DNA from: Geminocystis sp. NIES-3709
GTDB taxonomy: Bacteria; Cyanobacteriota; Cyanobacteriia; Cyanobacteriales; Cyanobacteriaceae
Assembly: GCF_001548115.1 (NCBI RefSeq)
Contig: NZ_AP014821.1
Span: forward strand, 310,001 to 374,000
Length of the DNA: 64,000 bases
Direction of reading: 5' to 3'
The translations under genes and the position numbers were made by a program. Below the pieces are notes generated by a model. It saw nothing but the letters and a program-made list of their open reading frames with translations, was not told where the DNA came from and ran no database searches. This document shows positions 9,317 through 17,856 of the stretch, piece by piece. Each line of letters begins with the position of its first letter. Positions within the stretch are counted from its first letter, which is position 1.

Positions 9317-9563
9317 CTAACACCCTCAAAAATTCATCTTCCGATACCCAATCATCCTCTAACTCGGCTTGTTTAAGGGATTCTACTAACCCCCCAATAG
9401 ATTGTAAATACAGAGTTTCCTGTAAACTATCCCAATCCTCCTTAGACAATAACACTGCATCTCCTTTTTTGCTCGTGATAATTCGTGGGAGATGATCTTG
9501 GTTCACTTGTTCTACTAATCCAAATAAATTGGCTCTTGCCGTACTAGCATTTATTACTTGCAT
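9300..9563 (-). CDS. yefM: YefM/Phd-type antitoxin
   Basis: An 87-residue Phd/YefM antitoxin. The N-terminal DNA-binding fold is MQVINASTARANLFGLVEQV and the conserved middle is PRIITSKKGDAVLLSKEDWDSLQETLYL. The acidic C-terminal tail (QAELEDDWVSEDEFLRVLDGVED) would wrap the YoeB toxin. The family represses its own promoter with the toxin as co-repressor; the promoter should lie in 9564-9638, which is AT-rich (TTATTGTACATTTTACCGTACC). First gene of the pair. Confidence 0.9.
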   Translation of the reverse strand: MQVINASTARANLFGLVEQVNQDHLPRIITSKKGDAVLLSKEDWDSLQETLYLQSIGGLVESLKQAELEDDWVSEDEFLRVLDGVED

Positions 9564-9638
9564 AATAAGATTTATTGTACATTTTACCGTACCATTATAA
9601 TTAATAAAATAAAAAAATCACCCTCTCACCTCATCACC

Positions 9639-10655
9639 CTATCCCCTGATTCTCCTGCGAATAAGATAGATAAAGAAAGGCGCACCCAAAATTGGCAAAA
9701 TTAAACCTACTGGTACTTCTTGAGGTTTAATAATTAACCTACTCATCACATCGGCATTTAACAATAAAATTGCACCCCCAACCATCGAAAAAGGCAAAAT
9801 CCAACGGTAATCATTCCCCACTAATAAACGCACTAAATGGGGCATAATTAAACCTATAAAGCCAATAGGCCCTGCTAAAGAAACACTAGCACCAGCTAAA
9901 AGTATTACTGCCACCATCGCTCCAATTTTAATTAATAGAGTATTTTGTCCTAATCCTTGAGCGGTTTCTTCCCCTAAACTAAGAATCGTTATTTGTCGTG
10001 CTAAAATTAACGCTAAAATCAAGCCAATGACAAAGTAAGGGAATATATGTTTAATTAATTCTATATCCCTTCCAGCGATCGAACCTGCTAACCAAAAACG
10101 AATTTCATCGAGAGTGCGTTGATTAACAATTAAAATACCAGTGGTGATGGAAGAACAAAAGACAGTAATGGCAGAACCTGCTAAAGTTAAACTCAAAGGT
10201 GATAAACCATTTTTACCCAAAGAAGCAAAAAAGTAAACTGCGATCGCACTTATAGTTGCCCCCAAGAAAGCAAAAAAAGCCAAAATATTTAAACTAGGCT
10301 CATTGATTAAAAAAGTGGTGATTACTACTGCCAATACTGCACCACTATTAATCCCTAAAATGCTAGGATCAGCTAAAGGATTTCGAGTGATACCCTGCAT
10401 TAAACTCCCAGCGACTCCTAAGCCACCGCCCACCAACAAAGCGACGATCGCTCTCGGTAGTCTGATTGTCGTAATAATTAAGTGAGATGTTGAACCATCA
10501 AAAGCAGTAAAGGCTTGGGGTAAATCTTGCCAAGTAATATCAGCAACTCCAAAGGTTAAACTAGCCAAAAAACTAAGAGATAAAACCACTATTGCCCCTA
10601 TTAGGGGGATAACTAAAGGAATTGATGAATTTTTACTCTTGAGACTAACTCTCAT
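9639..10655 (-). CDS. FecCD-family iron-siderophore ABC permease (first permease)
   Basis: A 338-residue BtuC/FecCD permease with nine to ten predicted membrane helices. It has the family blocks IRLPRAIVALLVGGGLGVAG, NPLADPSILGINSGA and GPIGFIGLIMPHLVRLLVG. It pairs with the permease at 7924-8961 to form the membrane pore of a ferric-siderophore/heme/cobalamin-type importer, powered by the divergently encoded ATPase at 10831-11631. The 175-bp divergent region between them should hold both promoters; no good Fur-box match was found there by eye. The end of the gene is followed within 75 bp by the yefM-yoeB pair. Confidence 0.9.
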   Translation of the reverse strand: MRVSLKSKNSSIPLVIPLIGAIVVLSLSFLASLTFGVADITWQDLPQAFTAFDGSTSHLIITTIRLPRAIVALLVGGGLGVAGSLMQGITRNPLADPSILGINSGAVLAVVITTFLINEPSLNILAFFAFLGATISAIAVYFFASLGKNGLSPLSLTLAGSAITVFCSSITTGILIVNQRTLDEIRFWLAGSIAGRDIELIKHIFPYFVIGLILALILARQITILSLGEETAQGLGQNTLLIKIGAMVAVILLAGASVSLAGPIGFIGLIMPHLVRLLVGNDYRWILPFSMVGGAILLLNADVMSRLIIKPQEVPVGLILPILGAPFFIYLIRRRIRG

Positions 10656-10830
10656 TTTAATTTATTATAGATATAAGATAATTGCTAAAATATATCATTA
10701 ACTTTGACAGAAAACAAGCCTTATAGAATCAAGAATTAACAATTATTGTTTTAATTCGTCCCCTTAAATACCCTAAATAATTACCCAAAAATCTTTTAAC
10801 TTAATTACTAAAAATTATTAAAAACAGTCA

Positions 10831-11631
10831 ATGAAACAAATATCCATTCGACAACTTAGCCTCGGTTATCAAAATATAAAAATTATTAATAATCTTAATT
10901 TAGATATTCCCCAAGGAAAAATAACTATTCTCATCGGTGCGAATGGTTGCGGAAAATCAACCCTTCTTAAAGGTATTGGGCGTATTCTCAAACCTCGTCA
11001 AGGGGCAGTTTACCTCGATGGAAAAGCTATTCATCAGTTACCCAGTGATAAAGTTGCTCAAAGTTTAGGTATTCTTCCCCAAAATCCTACCGCACCCGAA
11101 GGTTTAACCGTCAAAGATTTAGTTATTCAAGGGCGTTATCCCCATCAAAAATGGTGGCAACAATGGACTTTAGAAGATGAAACTCAAGTTAATCAAGCCC
11201 TTACTCTGACAGGGATTCAAGAGTTTGCTCATCGAGAATTAGACACCCTTTCAGGAGGGCAAAGACAACGAGCATGGATAGCAATGACTCTGGCACAAAA
11301 TACAGAAATCTTACTGTTAGATGAACCTACCACATTTTTGGATTTAGCTCATCAGATTGAAGTGTTAGATCTATTAAAAGAATTAAACCATAAACTCGAA
11401 CGCACGATCGTTATTGTTTTACACGAATTAAACCAAGCCGCCCGTTATGCAGATTATTTAGTCGCCATAAAACAAGGTTACATATATGCAAAGGGAAAGC
11501 CGGAGGAAGTGATGACATCGGAAATTATCAAGGAGGTGTTTGGTTTACACTCTCATATCATCTTTGATCCTATTACCAATACTCCTCTTTGTATCCCTAT
11601 TGGTGGTTATCAACCTATGGTTAAAAGGTAA
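10831..11631 (+). CDS. iron-siderophore-type ABC transporter ATP-binding protein (FecE-like)
   Basis: A 266-residue ATPase with Walker [10 protein letters not shown] (about 37-45), Q-loop region [10 protein letters not shown], signature [10 protein letters not shown], Walker [13 protein letters not shown] and switch His ([14 protein letters not shown]). The closest family is FecE/FhuC. It should bind the coupling helices of the two FecCD permeases transcribed away from it. The cognate substrate-binding lipoprotein is absent nearby. Cyanobacterial iron importers of this kind are usually iron-regulated, but regulation is not evident here. Confidence 0.9.
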   Translation: MKQISIRQLSLGYQNIKIINNLNLDIPQGKITILIGANGCGKSTLLKGIGRILKPRQGAVYLDGKAIHQLPSDKVAQSLGILPQNPTAPEGLTVKDLVIQGRYPHQKWWQQWTLEDETQVNQALTLTGIQEFAHRELDTLSGGQRQRAWIAMTLAQNTEILLLDEPTTFLDLAHQIEVLDLLKELNHKLERTIVIVLHELNQAARYADYLVAIKQGYIYAKGKPEEVMTSEIIKEVFGLHSHIIFDPITNTPLCIPIGGYQPMVKR

Positions 11632-11992
11632 AATCGTTATAGAATTGACTAAGGTAGATCTAATAAACAAGTATTTGTACTTATTGCGGTGGAAAATGAT
11701 GGCACAAAAAGTAATTGCAGATGAATAGTAGCGCCATCACTGCAATCGCTACTGAATTTTTAACCGTTTTATAGTATTAAATATCGGTTAGATCGATTGA
11801 TATATAAAAGCTCCAGAATTTATAAATTGCAAGTGTTTGCGGAGTTGGACAAAAGAGGGGTAAACTCAACTTACTTTTAATGGAAAATGACAAGGACGAT
11901 CGCCTATTAATTGAAATTAATGATAAAGTTGGATATGGAAATGAAAATGAAAATTAATTAACAATTCTAAGTAATCCATGAGATAAGTAATT

Positions 11993-12169
11993 ATTTATCC
12001 GAGGGAAGATGGTTATTGGGTTGCTCAATGTCCTGTTTATCTCCTTGTATTAGTCAAGGAAATACTAAAGAAGAAGCGATTACCAATACTCAAAAAGCTA
12101 TTGAATTATTATATTGAGATGTTGATAGAAGAAGATCTTAAGATTCCCCAAGATAAAGTTGAAACCTAA
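11993..12169 (+). pseudogene. HicB-family antitoxin remnant
   Basis: Joined across frames the region reads IYPREDGYWVAQCPV, then SPCISQGNTKEEAITNTQKAIEL, then EMLIEEDLKIPQDKVET and a TAA, a recognisable HicB/UPF0150 antitoxin fold. At least two frameshifts are needed: one after CPV at about 12035, and a one-base insertion in the ELLY codons near 12110. No start codon or HicA toxin gene is visible upstream. It is a decayed toxin-antitoxin module. The rest of the 11632-12204 spacer shows nothing recognisable. Confidence 0.65.
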
Positions 12170-12204
12170 TCTTGACTGATTGTTAATATGGACAAAATTA
12201 TATT

Positions 12205-12501
12205 ATGGCGATAACAAGAATATTTCGAGTTCAAATCCATACACAATTTCGCATAGAGTTTGAGGATAAATTTTCAGATCTCTCTTTACGAACAGTAGAA
12301 GAAGCTAGTGGTTTTATTTCCGCCTCTATTCATAAACCAACTAAATGGTCACCAAATGAATACATGATGATTTCTTATTGGAAAAATGAAGCCGCTTTGA
12401 TCGCTTTTGCTGGTGAAAAATGGAATGTTTCAGTAATTCCTTACGGTATGGAAAAATTTGTTAAGAAATGTTCGGTTTATCACTATGAGTCATGGGATTA
12501 A
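12205..12501 (+). CDS. ABM-like (antibiotic biosynthesis monooxygenase fold) small protein
   Basis: A 98-residue protein resembling dimeric alpha-beta barrel/ABM proteins: IFRVQIHTQFRIEFEDKF, then ASIHKPTKWSPNEYMMISYWKNEAALIAFAGEKW. The 'W' and 'Y' residues of the SYWKNEAAL block are typical. Family members include quinol monooxygenases, heme-degrading enzymes and proteins of unknown role, and no catalytic set is diagnostic here. It lies in an accessory region between two antitoxin remnants. Function is unassigned. Confidence 0.6.
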   Translation: MAITRIFRVQIHTQFRIEFEDKFSDLSLRTVEEASGFISASIHKPTKWSPNEYMMISYWKNEAALIAFAGEKWNVSVIPYGMEKFVKKCSVYHYESWD

Positions 12502-12550
12502 AGAATATTTTTAAATGGTATTATGACGATCTCTAAAAATTAAAAATACG

Positions 12551-12625
12551 GAAAATCAAGTAATTATAATTTCTACAGAAGATTGGACGGCTATTCAAGA
12601 TTATCTTTTAATGATCAGAAAATAA
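12551..12625 (+). pseudogene. possible Phd/YefM antitoxin C-terminal remnant
   Basis: A short open stretch reads ENQVIIISTEDWTAIQDYLL and ends in TAA. It matches the central VVVIS-EDW-AIQET-L block of Phd/YefM antitoxins such as the intact copy at 9300-9563. No N-terminal DNA-binding part or toxin gene is present. It is too short for a firm call, but it fits the decayed antitoxin genes nearby. Confidence 0.4.
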
Positions 12626-12629
12626 ATCA

Positions 12630-13163
12630 ATGATTAACTTTATCAAAATAAGAGAAGAAACATCCAATGATATTAATTTGATAACAGAGATTACAAAATC
12701 AGCTTTTAAAAATCATCCCTATAGTAATCACACTGAACATTTAATAGTTAAAGAATTAAGGAAGCATAATTGTCTCTCAATTTCATTAGTTGCCGAAAAA
12801 GAGGAGTTATTAATTGGACATATCGCATTTTCTCCTGTAGAAATTAGTGATGGAACAAAAAATTGGTATGGTTTAGCACCAGTATCCGTTAAACCAGAAT
12901 TTCAGAATCAGGGAGTCGGGAAAAAACTCATTAGGGAAGGATTAAAAATTCTCGAACAAAAAAATGCCGATGGTTGCGTAGTTTTAGGTGAACCAGAATA
13001 TTATCAAAAATTTGGATTTAAAAACAATTCAAACATACAATTAATGGAAGTGTCACAAGAGTTTTTTCTTTCATTAAATTTTGGAACATCAACCCCAAAA
13101 GGACAAGTAAAATATCATCCTGCTTTTTCTGTAACTTCGGAAGACGATCGATTTTATGTATGA
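12630..13163 (+). CDS. GNAT-family N-acetyltransferase (YhbS-like)
   Basis: A 177-residue acetyl-CoA-dependent acetyltransferase. The acetyl-CoA pyrophosphate loop motif A is clear (VKPEFQNQGVGKKLIREGLKIL; Q-x-x-G-x-G-K), preceded by the beta-strand LAPVSV and followed by VVLGEPEYYQKFGF, which is characteristic of the YhbS/COG3153 subgroup. The acceptor is unknown. The start ATG follows the antitoxin remnant by 4 bp. Codon use resembles neighbours. Confidence 0.85.
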   Translation: MINFIKIREETSNDINLITEITKSAFKNHPYSNHTEHLIVKELRKHNCLSISLVAEKEELLIGHIAFSPVEISDGTKNWYGLAPVSVKPEFQNQGVGKKLIREGLKILEQKNADGCVVLGEPEYYQKFGFKNNSNIQLMEVSQEFFLSLNFGTSTPKGQVKYHPAFSVTSEDDRFYV

Positions 13164-13364
13164 TAAAATTTTTTGTATATATATAATATATAGTGATCAT
13201 AAAAATTCAAATAAAACTATTCATTTAATGAAAAGATAATAATAACCGTAATTACAAGGTGAGAAAACTGAACTAATTATTTATTTTGTGGTTCTTGAAA
13301 TAAGTTATGATCAAAGAAATTAAGATATTCCTTTTTCTTCTATTTAGTTAACGGATTTTACTCC

Positions 13365-13658
13365 ATGAAAATTAATCTTCAATCTCTTTACGGTTTTTAT
13401 CGCAATGCAATTCGTAATCCAAAATATCGAAATTGGATTATTTTAGGCACACTGGTTTATGTTTTAAGTCCCTTTGATATTTCTCCGGATTTTTTTCCAT
13501 TAGCAGGACAAATTGATGATTTTTTCTTATTATCAATAATGTTAACAGAAGTATCTCAAATGGTAGTAACTAATCTCAAAAATAAAAAAGATAAAGATAA
13601 ATACTCCCCGAATGAGCCGTCAAAAACAGTCGATGTTGATGCTGTTTCTATGGATTAA
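13365..13658 (+). CDS. YkvA/DUF1232 small membrane protein
   Basis: A 97-residue protein with the DUF1232 signature: NPKYRNWIILGTLVYVLSPFDISPDFFPLAGQIDDFFLLSIML, where the YxLSPxDxxPDxxPxxGxxDD pattern is diagnostic. It has one or two membrane-associated helices and a charged Lys/Asp tail. Function is unknown across the family. The ATG is preceded by GGATTTTACTCC, without a strong Shine-Dalgarno. It stands alone, followed by a long repeat-containing spacer. Confidence 0.85.
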   Translation: MKINLQSLYGFYRNAIRNPKYRNWIILGTLVYVLSPFDISPDFFPLAGQIDDFFLLSIMLTEVSQMVVTNLKNKKDKDKYSPNEPSKTVDVDAVSMD

Positions 13659-13963
13659 ATCTATTAACAAGTCATGGAGTAATTTTAAAATTAAAATTAA
13701 ATAATTACAGGAATTAAAATTTAAAAGATTTCTATTATTAACGACTTTGATCTTAACATCGATCGAGTTACTAGCTTCCATAAGACACAAACTAGCAATT
13801 TCGATCGTAATTAAGACTTCAAACATAGTCATAATGATCAAAAACAATAGGATTTTTAACAATATTTCAAAGCGAGTTAGGAGTGATTTTATCCGTTTTT
13901 AAATAATGATTAAGGTTTCTATGATTCTTGTGTAGTATATTAAATAGCATAGACAATAATCTA

Positions 13964-14204
13964 GTTAAAGTCTGCTGAATAAATTATAAAGATATTAAAA
14001 TCAAAGGTTTACACATACTACATCAATAAAAAAGTAAGAAGTTTTAGCAATTATCACTCAAAAACCTAGCATTTTTCACTTATTTTTTTAAGAATCAGCT
14101 TATTTATGATTGTGGTATACAAAACTTTAAGTCTTTGATTTTTCATTATTTTACCTAAAACCTAACACCTTCCCTTATCAAAATACTTTTTTAGCAACCC
14201 CTAA
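13964..14204. repeat. MITE-like element, family B copy 1
   Basis: A 241-bp element whose ends are related inverted repeats: left ...GTCTGCTGAATAAAT and, read inward from the right, TTAGGGGTTGCTAAAAAAGT. The interior is near-identical to 28808-29047 (for example GTTTTAGCAATTAT, AAAAACCTAGCATTTT, TTGATTTTTCATTATTTTACC, CCTAACACCTTCCC). It has no coding capacity. It occupies the middle of the 13659-14555 spacer; the remainder of that spacer is AT-rich with only a Fur-box-like site. Confidence 0.8.
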
Positions 14205-14462
14205 ATATTGATAATAATCAAATTTGTTATAGTTTTAAATAATCCTAAAAATAGAAAAAGATATTTCTAATTTAATTTTATGATTCAGAAATTAGCTAAA
14301 CAATAGTTCTTGTGTATTATTAAAATTATTGAAAAATAATATTTGGTGTTATTATTTTCCTTATTTAGTTGCGTAAGTCTTGTTTGGCAAAAAGATTGGT
14401 AAAATTAATGAAAATAAGTTGCAATAAAAGATAAAATTGGTTATCCTATTTAACAAACATTT

Positions 14463-14481
14463 GATAATTATTATCAATAAG
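14463..14481. promoter_or_regulatory. Fur-box-like palindrome
   Basis: The sequence GATAATTATTATCAATAAG, flanked by TT to give the palindromic arms TTGATAA/TTATCAA, matches 14 of 19 positions of the GATAATGATAATCATTATC Fur consensus. It lies about 75-95 bp before the ATG of the alpha/beta hydrolase gene, a plausible operator position. The genome is very AT-rich, so chance is not negligible. Confidence 0.4.
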
Positions 14482-14555
14482 AATCGGTTACTATGTATTT
14501 AGCAAGTTAAATATCTTGCTGATACTTTCTTTTATTTTGAAAATTATTGAAAAAG

Positions 14556-15305
14556 ATGTTCAAAAATCCTGATGTCCTGTGGTTAAATACGAATCCTTAC
14601 TTGTTACGCTTTAATCTACCTATTATCAAATATTTATCCCGCCATGTAAATATCTGTCAATGGGAATACTCACAAACAGAAGATGAAGGTACATCCCTTG
14701 ATATAGCGATCGAATTACTAGATGATTATATAAGTTTACTCAAAAAACCAGTAAATTTAATCGGTCATAGTACTTGTGGATTACTGGGATTATTATATGC
14801 TCAAAAATATCCAGAAAAAGTTAAATCCTTAACAATTTTAGGTGTGGGAATAAATCCATCTTTAGATTGGCTTAGTTATTATTATTTATTACGCACTAAT
14901 CTTTATTTTAGTAAGGAAAGAATACTATCCAGATTAGCAAATATTCTCTTTGGTTATCATAATTACTACTATCAAAAAGCATTTATAGGACTCTTAGAAA
15001 AAGCTCTATTATATTCTCTTTCTCCTCATAGTTTATATAAAAGATTTAATTTATCGATCGAAAAAATTTCTTCACCTTTAATGATTTGTGGTAGTGAAAA
15101 TGATCAAATAGTTTCATGGGAAGAAATAACCAAATGGAAAAATTATTTAAAACCTCAAGATATTTTATGGCAGTGTCCTGAAGGAGAACATTTTTTTCAC
15201 TATTTTCAACCTTCTCTAGTAAGTGAAAATATAATCAACTTTTTGATGTCACAGGTTAACACTCAACCCCAATTAAAAGAAAAAGAGCTAATTATTAACA
15301 ATTAA
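14556..15305 (+). CDS. alpha/beta hydrolase
   Basis: A 249-residue soluble alpha/beta hydrolase. The nucleophile elbow is GHSTCG (Ser followed by Thr-Cys-Gly), preceded by PVNLI; it has a mobile cap region of aromatic helices around LSYYYLLRTNLYF. Candidate acid Asp is in GSENDQIVSW and candidate His in EGEHFFHYF. The ATG at 14556 is preferred to a TTG three codons upstream. The substrate is unknown. A Fur-box-like palindrome upstream raises the possibility of iron regulation. Confidence 0.75.
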   Translation: MFKNPDVLWLNTNPYLLRFNLPIIKYLSRHVNICQWEYSQTEDEGTSLDIAIELLDDYISLLKKPVNLIGHSTCGLLGLLYAQKYPEKVKSLTILGVGINPSLDWLSYYYLLRTNLYFSKERILSRLANILFGYHNYYYQKAFIGLLEKALLYSLSPHSLYKRFNLSIEKISSPLMICGSENDQIVSWEEITKWKNYLKPQDILWQCPEGEHFFHYFQPSLVSENIINFLMSQVNTQPQLKEKELIINN

Positions 15306-15452
15306 AAATAAATAATTTGCTCCTTAAAAAGTAGTTAAAATAAATTGGTAAAAAAAATACTCAAAACTATTTCTATAGAGATTTTAAATGATTCTTTGTT
15401 TATTAATTTTTAGAAAAAAGTATTAAAAATTTTACAAAATCTCAACCCCATT

Positions 15453-15929
15453 TTAACCATTATTAATAATAGATTTTCCTCCTGTTTTGCTTACCAATTT
15501 GATGTCTGTAATAGTTAATGACTTTTCGATCGCTTTTGCCATATCGTATAAAGTTAATGCTGTTACAGAAACCGCTGTTAATGCCTCCATTTCCACCCCA
15601 GTTTCCGCTTTAGTTTTGACGATCGCTTCAATATAATAACCCGGTAAACTTTCATCAGGGATAATATTCACGACTATTTTATGCAACAGTAAAGGGTGAC
15701 ATAAAGGAATTAACATTGAAGTCTGTTTTGCCGCCATAATTCCAGCTATTTTTGCGGTGTTTACTATATCCCCTTTCGGACAATTTCCTTCTTGAATTTT
15801 GAGGAAAGTTTCTTTTGACATGATAATTTTACCTGATGCGATCGCTTCTCTTACTGTGACAGATTTAGAAGAAACATCCACCATATTAGCTTCCCCGTCA
15901 CTGTTTATATGGGATAATTTATTACTCAT
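15453..15929 (-). CDS. moaC: cyclic pyranopterin monophosphate synthase (MoaC)
   Basis: A 158-residue enzyme of molybdenum cofactor biosynthesis. It converts the MoaA product 3',8-cH2GTP to cyclic pyranopterin monophosphate. Hallmarks are [15 protein letters not shown], the [20 protein letters not shown] segment, LIPLCHPL with the active-site Cys-His, and [19 protein letters not shown] with catalytic Lys and Glu residues. Length is normal. It is isolated from other moa genes and divergent from the tRNA-Arg gene 54 bp away. Confidence 0.96.
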   Translation of the reverse strand: MSNKLSHINSDGEANMVDVSSKSVTVREAIASGKIIMSKETFLKIQEGNCPKGDIVNTAKIAGIMAAKQTSMLIPLCHPLLLHKIVVNIIPDESLPGYYIEAIVKTKAETGVEMEALTAVSVTALTLYDMAKAIEKSLTITDIKLVSKTGGKSIINNG

Positions 15930-15983
15930 AACTATTGCATTCTAATGACTTATTTGTTATTATAGATAAGTGTTGTAAAACTA

Positions 15984-16057
15984 GGGTGTGTAGCTTAGTG
16001 GATTAGAGCGGCTGACTACGGATCAGCAGGTCGGGGGTTCGAGTCCCTCCACGCCCG
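15984..16057 (+). tRNA. tRNA-Arg (anticodon ACG)
   Basis: A 74-nt cloverleaf. The acceptor GGGTGTG pairs with CACGCCC (one G-T), discriminator G. The D-arm is TAGCTTAGTGGATTAGAGC. The anticodon stem GCTGA/TCAGC encloses the loop CTACGGA, giving ACG. The T-arm GGGGG TTCGAGT CCCTC is standard. No CCA is encoded. A rho-independent terminator follows about 125 bp downstream. Confidence 0.96.
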
Positions 16058-16180
16058 TACTGAAATATATAGAGCTTAGAATTAATTAGTGTACAGTTGT
16101 ACAGTAACAAAATGTTTGTCATCGGTGACAGATGACCGAATTATACAAGTTTACTTTTTTTTTACAACAATGCAATTAAA

Positions 16181-16208
16181 CCTCCCGATAAAGGGAGGGA
16201 TTTTTTTT
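16181..16208 (+). terminator. rho-independent terminator
   Basis: CCTCCC-GATAAA-GGGAGG hairpin followed immediately by GA and eight T residues. It is oriented to end plus-strand transcription from the tRNA-Arg gene before the convergent DUF561 gene. The 16058-16180 spacer contains another small hairpin (GTCATC/GATGAC near 16118) but no gene. Confidence 0.8.
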
Positions 16209-16235
16209 GAAATCTAGTTGTTTTAAACTACACTC

Positions 16236-16982
16236 TTAAACGGTAACTTTTAGAGAAGAAGAATTTAAGGCTTCTACTAAACTGCGTACAACTGCAATCA
16301 TCGCAACTCGATCGTTTAATTTGTTGATGGCAGAGCCTACACCAATACCACTAGCACCAGATGCGATCGCCATGGGTGCAGTAACGTCAGATAATCCAGA
16401 AGCACACATAACAGGAACTTCCACTCCACGAGAAATAACATAAGCCGCCGCTAGGGTAGGAGAGGCTTTTTCAATTAGACCTAAAACACCGCTATGATTG
16501 GGATTAGAACTTGCACCGCCTTCAGTTTGAATAATATCAGCACCCGCACTCACAAGAGCTTGAGCTAATTCTACTTGTTCATCTAAAGCTAAAATATGAG
16601 GTACAGTTACAGAAAGAGTCACATTTGGCAATAATGCACGAGTCTCACGGGTTAAAATCAAAACATCATCCGCAGAAAAAGTGATACCCTGACTATAGAA
16701 ACTATCAAAATTTCCAATTTCCACTAAATCTGCTCCAGCTTCTACCGCAGAAACCAATAATTGAGCCTCTACTGCCGACACACACACGGGGAGATTAATT
16801 AATTGTTTTATTGTTTTAATTAAATTGACATCAGCGGCAATATCCACAAAAGTAGCTCCCCCCATTTCTGCAGATTGACAGATGGCACTAACGTTAGCTA
16901 CGTCAAAATTATTTAAACCGGCAATGACTTTGAGAGCTGTTTTTGTACTGAAGGCTTGAGCTAATTTAGAGTTATTAATCAT
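16236..16982 (-). CDS. DUF561/Ycf23-family TIM-barrel protein
   Basis: A 248-residue protein of the Ycf23/DUF561 family, shared by cyanobacteria and red-lineage plastids. The sequence has the repeating beta-alpha pattern of a TIM barrel: ALKVIAGLNNFD, ATFVDIAADVNL, AGADLVEIGNFDSFY, GADIIQTEGG, and VPVMCASGLS ... ASGIGVGSAINKL as a phosphate-binding-like C-terminal block. It may bind a phosphorylated or nucleotide ligand; no activity is established. It is single and ends against the terminator of the tRNA gene. Confidence 0.85.
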   Translation of the reverse strand: MINNSKLAQAFSTKTALKVIAGLNNFDVANVSAICQSAEMGGATFVDIAADVNLIKTIKQLINLPVCVSAVEAQLLVSAVEAGADLVEIGNFDSFYSQGITFSADDVLILTRETRALLPNVTLSVTVPHILALDEQVELAQALVSAGADIIQTEGGASSNPNHSGVLGLIEKASPTLAAAYVISRGVEVPVMCASGLSDVTAPMAIASGASGIGVGSAINKLNDRVAMIAVVRSLVEALNSSSLKVTV

Positions 16983-17143
16983 AATTAAACTTAATGGTTG
17001 TAACGTTTAGACTATTCATTATATCAAATAAGTAATATACAAATAAAGTTGCTGATCCGTAACTTTTTTCCTTAACAATAAATATCGATTAATATAATTA
17101 CTATATTGTGATTATTTTCAAGACTAATTTTATTTATAAATTT

Positions 17144-17800
17144 TTATTCAACAGAAATTTTTATATTTTTTGTATTAAATATTTCTGTTAATTCTTGAGG
17201 TTGATGGATTAAAAAATCTGGATTATGTTGTGCCAAAATATGAGCAGAATTAAAACCCCAAGTAACAGCTACTACTTTGATTTTACTTTTTTTTGCTGCT
17301 TCAATATCTCTTGTTTCGTCTCCTATATAAACGATATGATCAGTTAATAATTGATGTTTTTGGATAACTTTTTTAATAATTTTATCTTTTCCAAATAAGG
17401 AAGAACCTGAGTAGATAAAATCAAAATGATTTTCTAATTGATTGCTTTTGAGAAAATCTAATACATTATTTTCTATGTTTGATGTAACAATTCCTAATAA
17501 AAATCCCTGACTTTTTAAGCTATTTAATGTTTCTTTTATCCCTATAAATGGTTGCAGTTTTTTTATTTCTTGGTTAAGTTCTTTTTTGACTCTCCTTAAT
17601 AAAAAAGGGATTTTATAGGTAGGAATGGGGGATTGTTGAACAATCTCTCTGGAACTTAAATTACTTAATCTTATAATTTCATCTTCTGTGACTCGATCGA
17701 AACCAAATTCACCGGCTAACTTATTGGCAATATGCACTAAAGTTTTACGGCTATCGGCTAAGGTACCATCAAAATCAAATATCAGCACTTTTTGTGTCAT
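17144..17800 (-). CDS. HAD-superfamily hydrolase (phosphoglycolate phosphatase-like)
   Basis: A 218-residue HAD phosphatase. Motif I is DFDGTLADS (nucleophile Asp9, acid/base Asp11), motif II is the Thr in LGIVTSNIE, motif III is the Lys of FGKDKI, and motif IV is GDETRDIEAA. An alpha-helical C1 cap spans about residues 18-85. This subgroup is often annotated Gph or PpaX, but the substrate cannot be read from sequence. It lies 56 bp downstream of queG on the same strand and may be co-transcribed. Confidence 0.88.
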   Translation of the reverse strand: MTQKVLIFDFDGTLADSRKTLVHIANKLAGEFGFDRVTEDEIIRLSNLSSREIVQQSPIPTYKIPFLLRRVKKELNQEIKKLQPFIGIKETLNSLKSQGFLLGIVTSNIENNVLDFLKSNQLENHFDFIYSGSSLFGKDKIIKKVIQKHQLLTDHIVYIGDETRDIEAAKKSKIKVVAVTWGFNSAHILAQHNPDFLIHQPQELTEIFNTKNIKISVE

Positions 17801-17856
17801 GAAACAATTTATCTTTAAAAAGATTATCGGAAAAATTTAAGAATCAAACTTTATAA

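Noticed and set aside
11540-11728. 62-codon plus-strand frame overlapping the 3' end of the FecE-like ATPase gene
   Set aside because: Mostly an out-of-frame reading of the ATPase gene; the tail beyond it resembles nothing definite, though a zinc-ribbon-like CTYCGGK reading in another frame was considered and is too broken to call.
13620-13862. 80-codon hydrophobic frame on the minus strand after the YkvA gene
   Set aside because: It overlaps the 3' end of a real gene on the other strand, has no ribosome-binding site and is AT-rich low-complexity hydrophobic sequence.
16090-16103. TGTACAGTTGTACA, resembling a LexA-type box
   Set aside because: It matches about 12 of 14 positions but lies downstream of tRNA-Arg and not in front of any gene.
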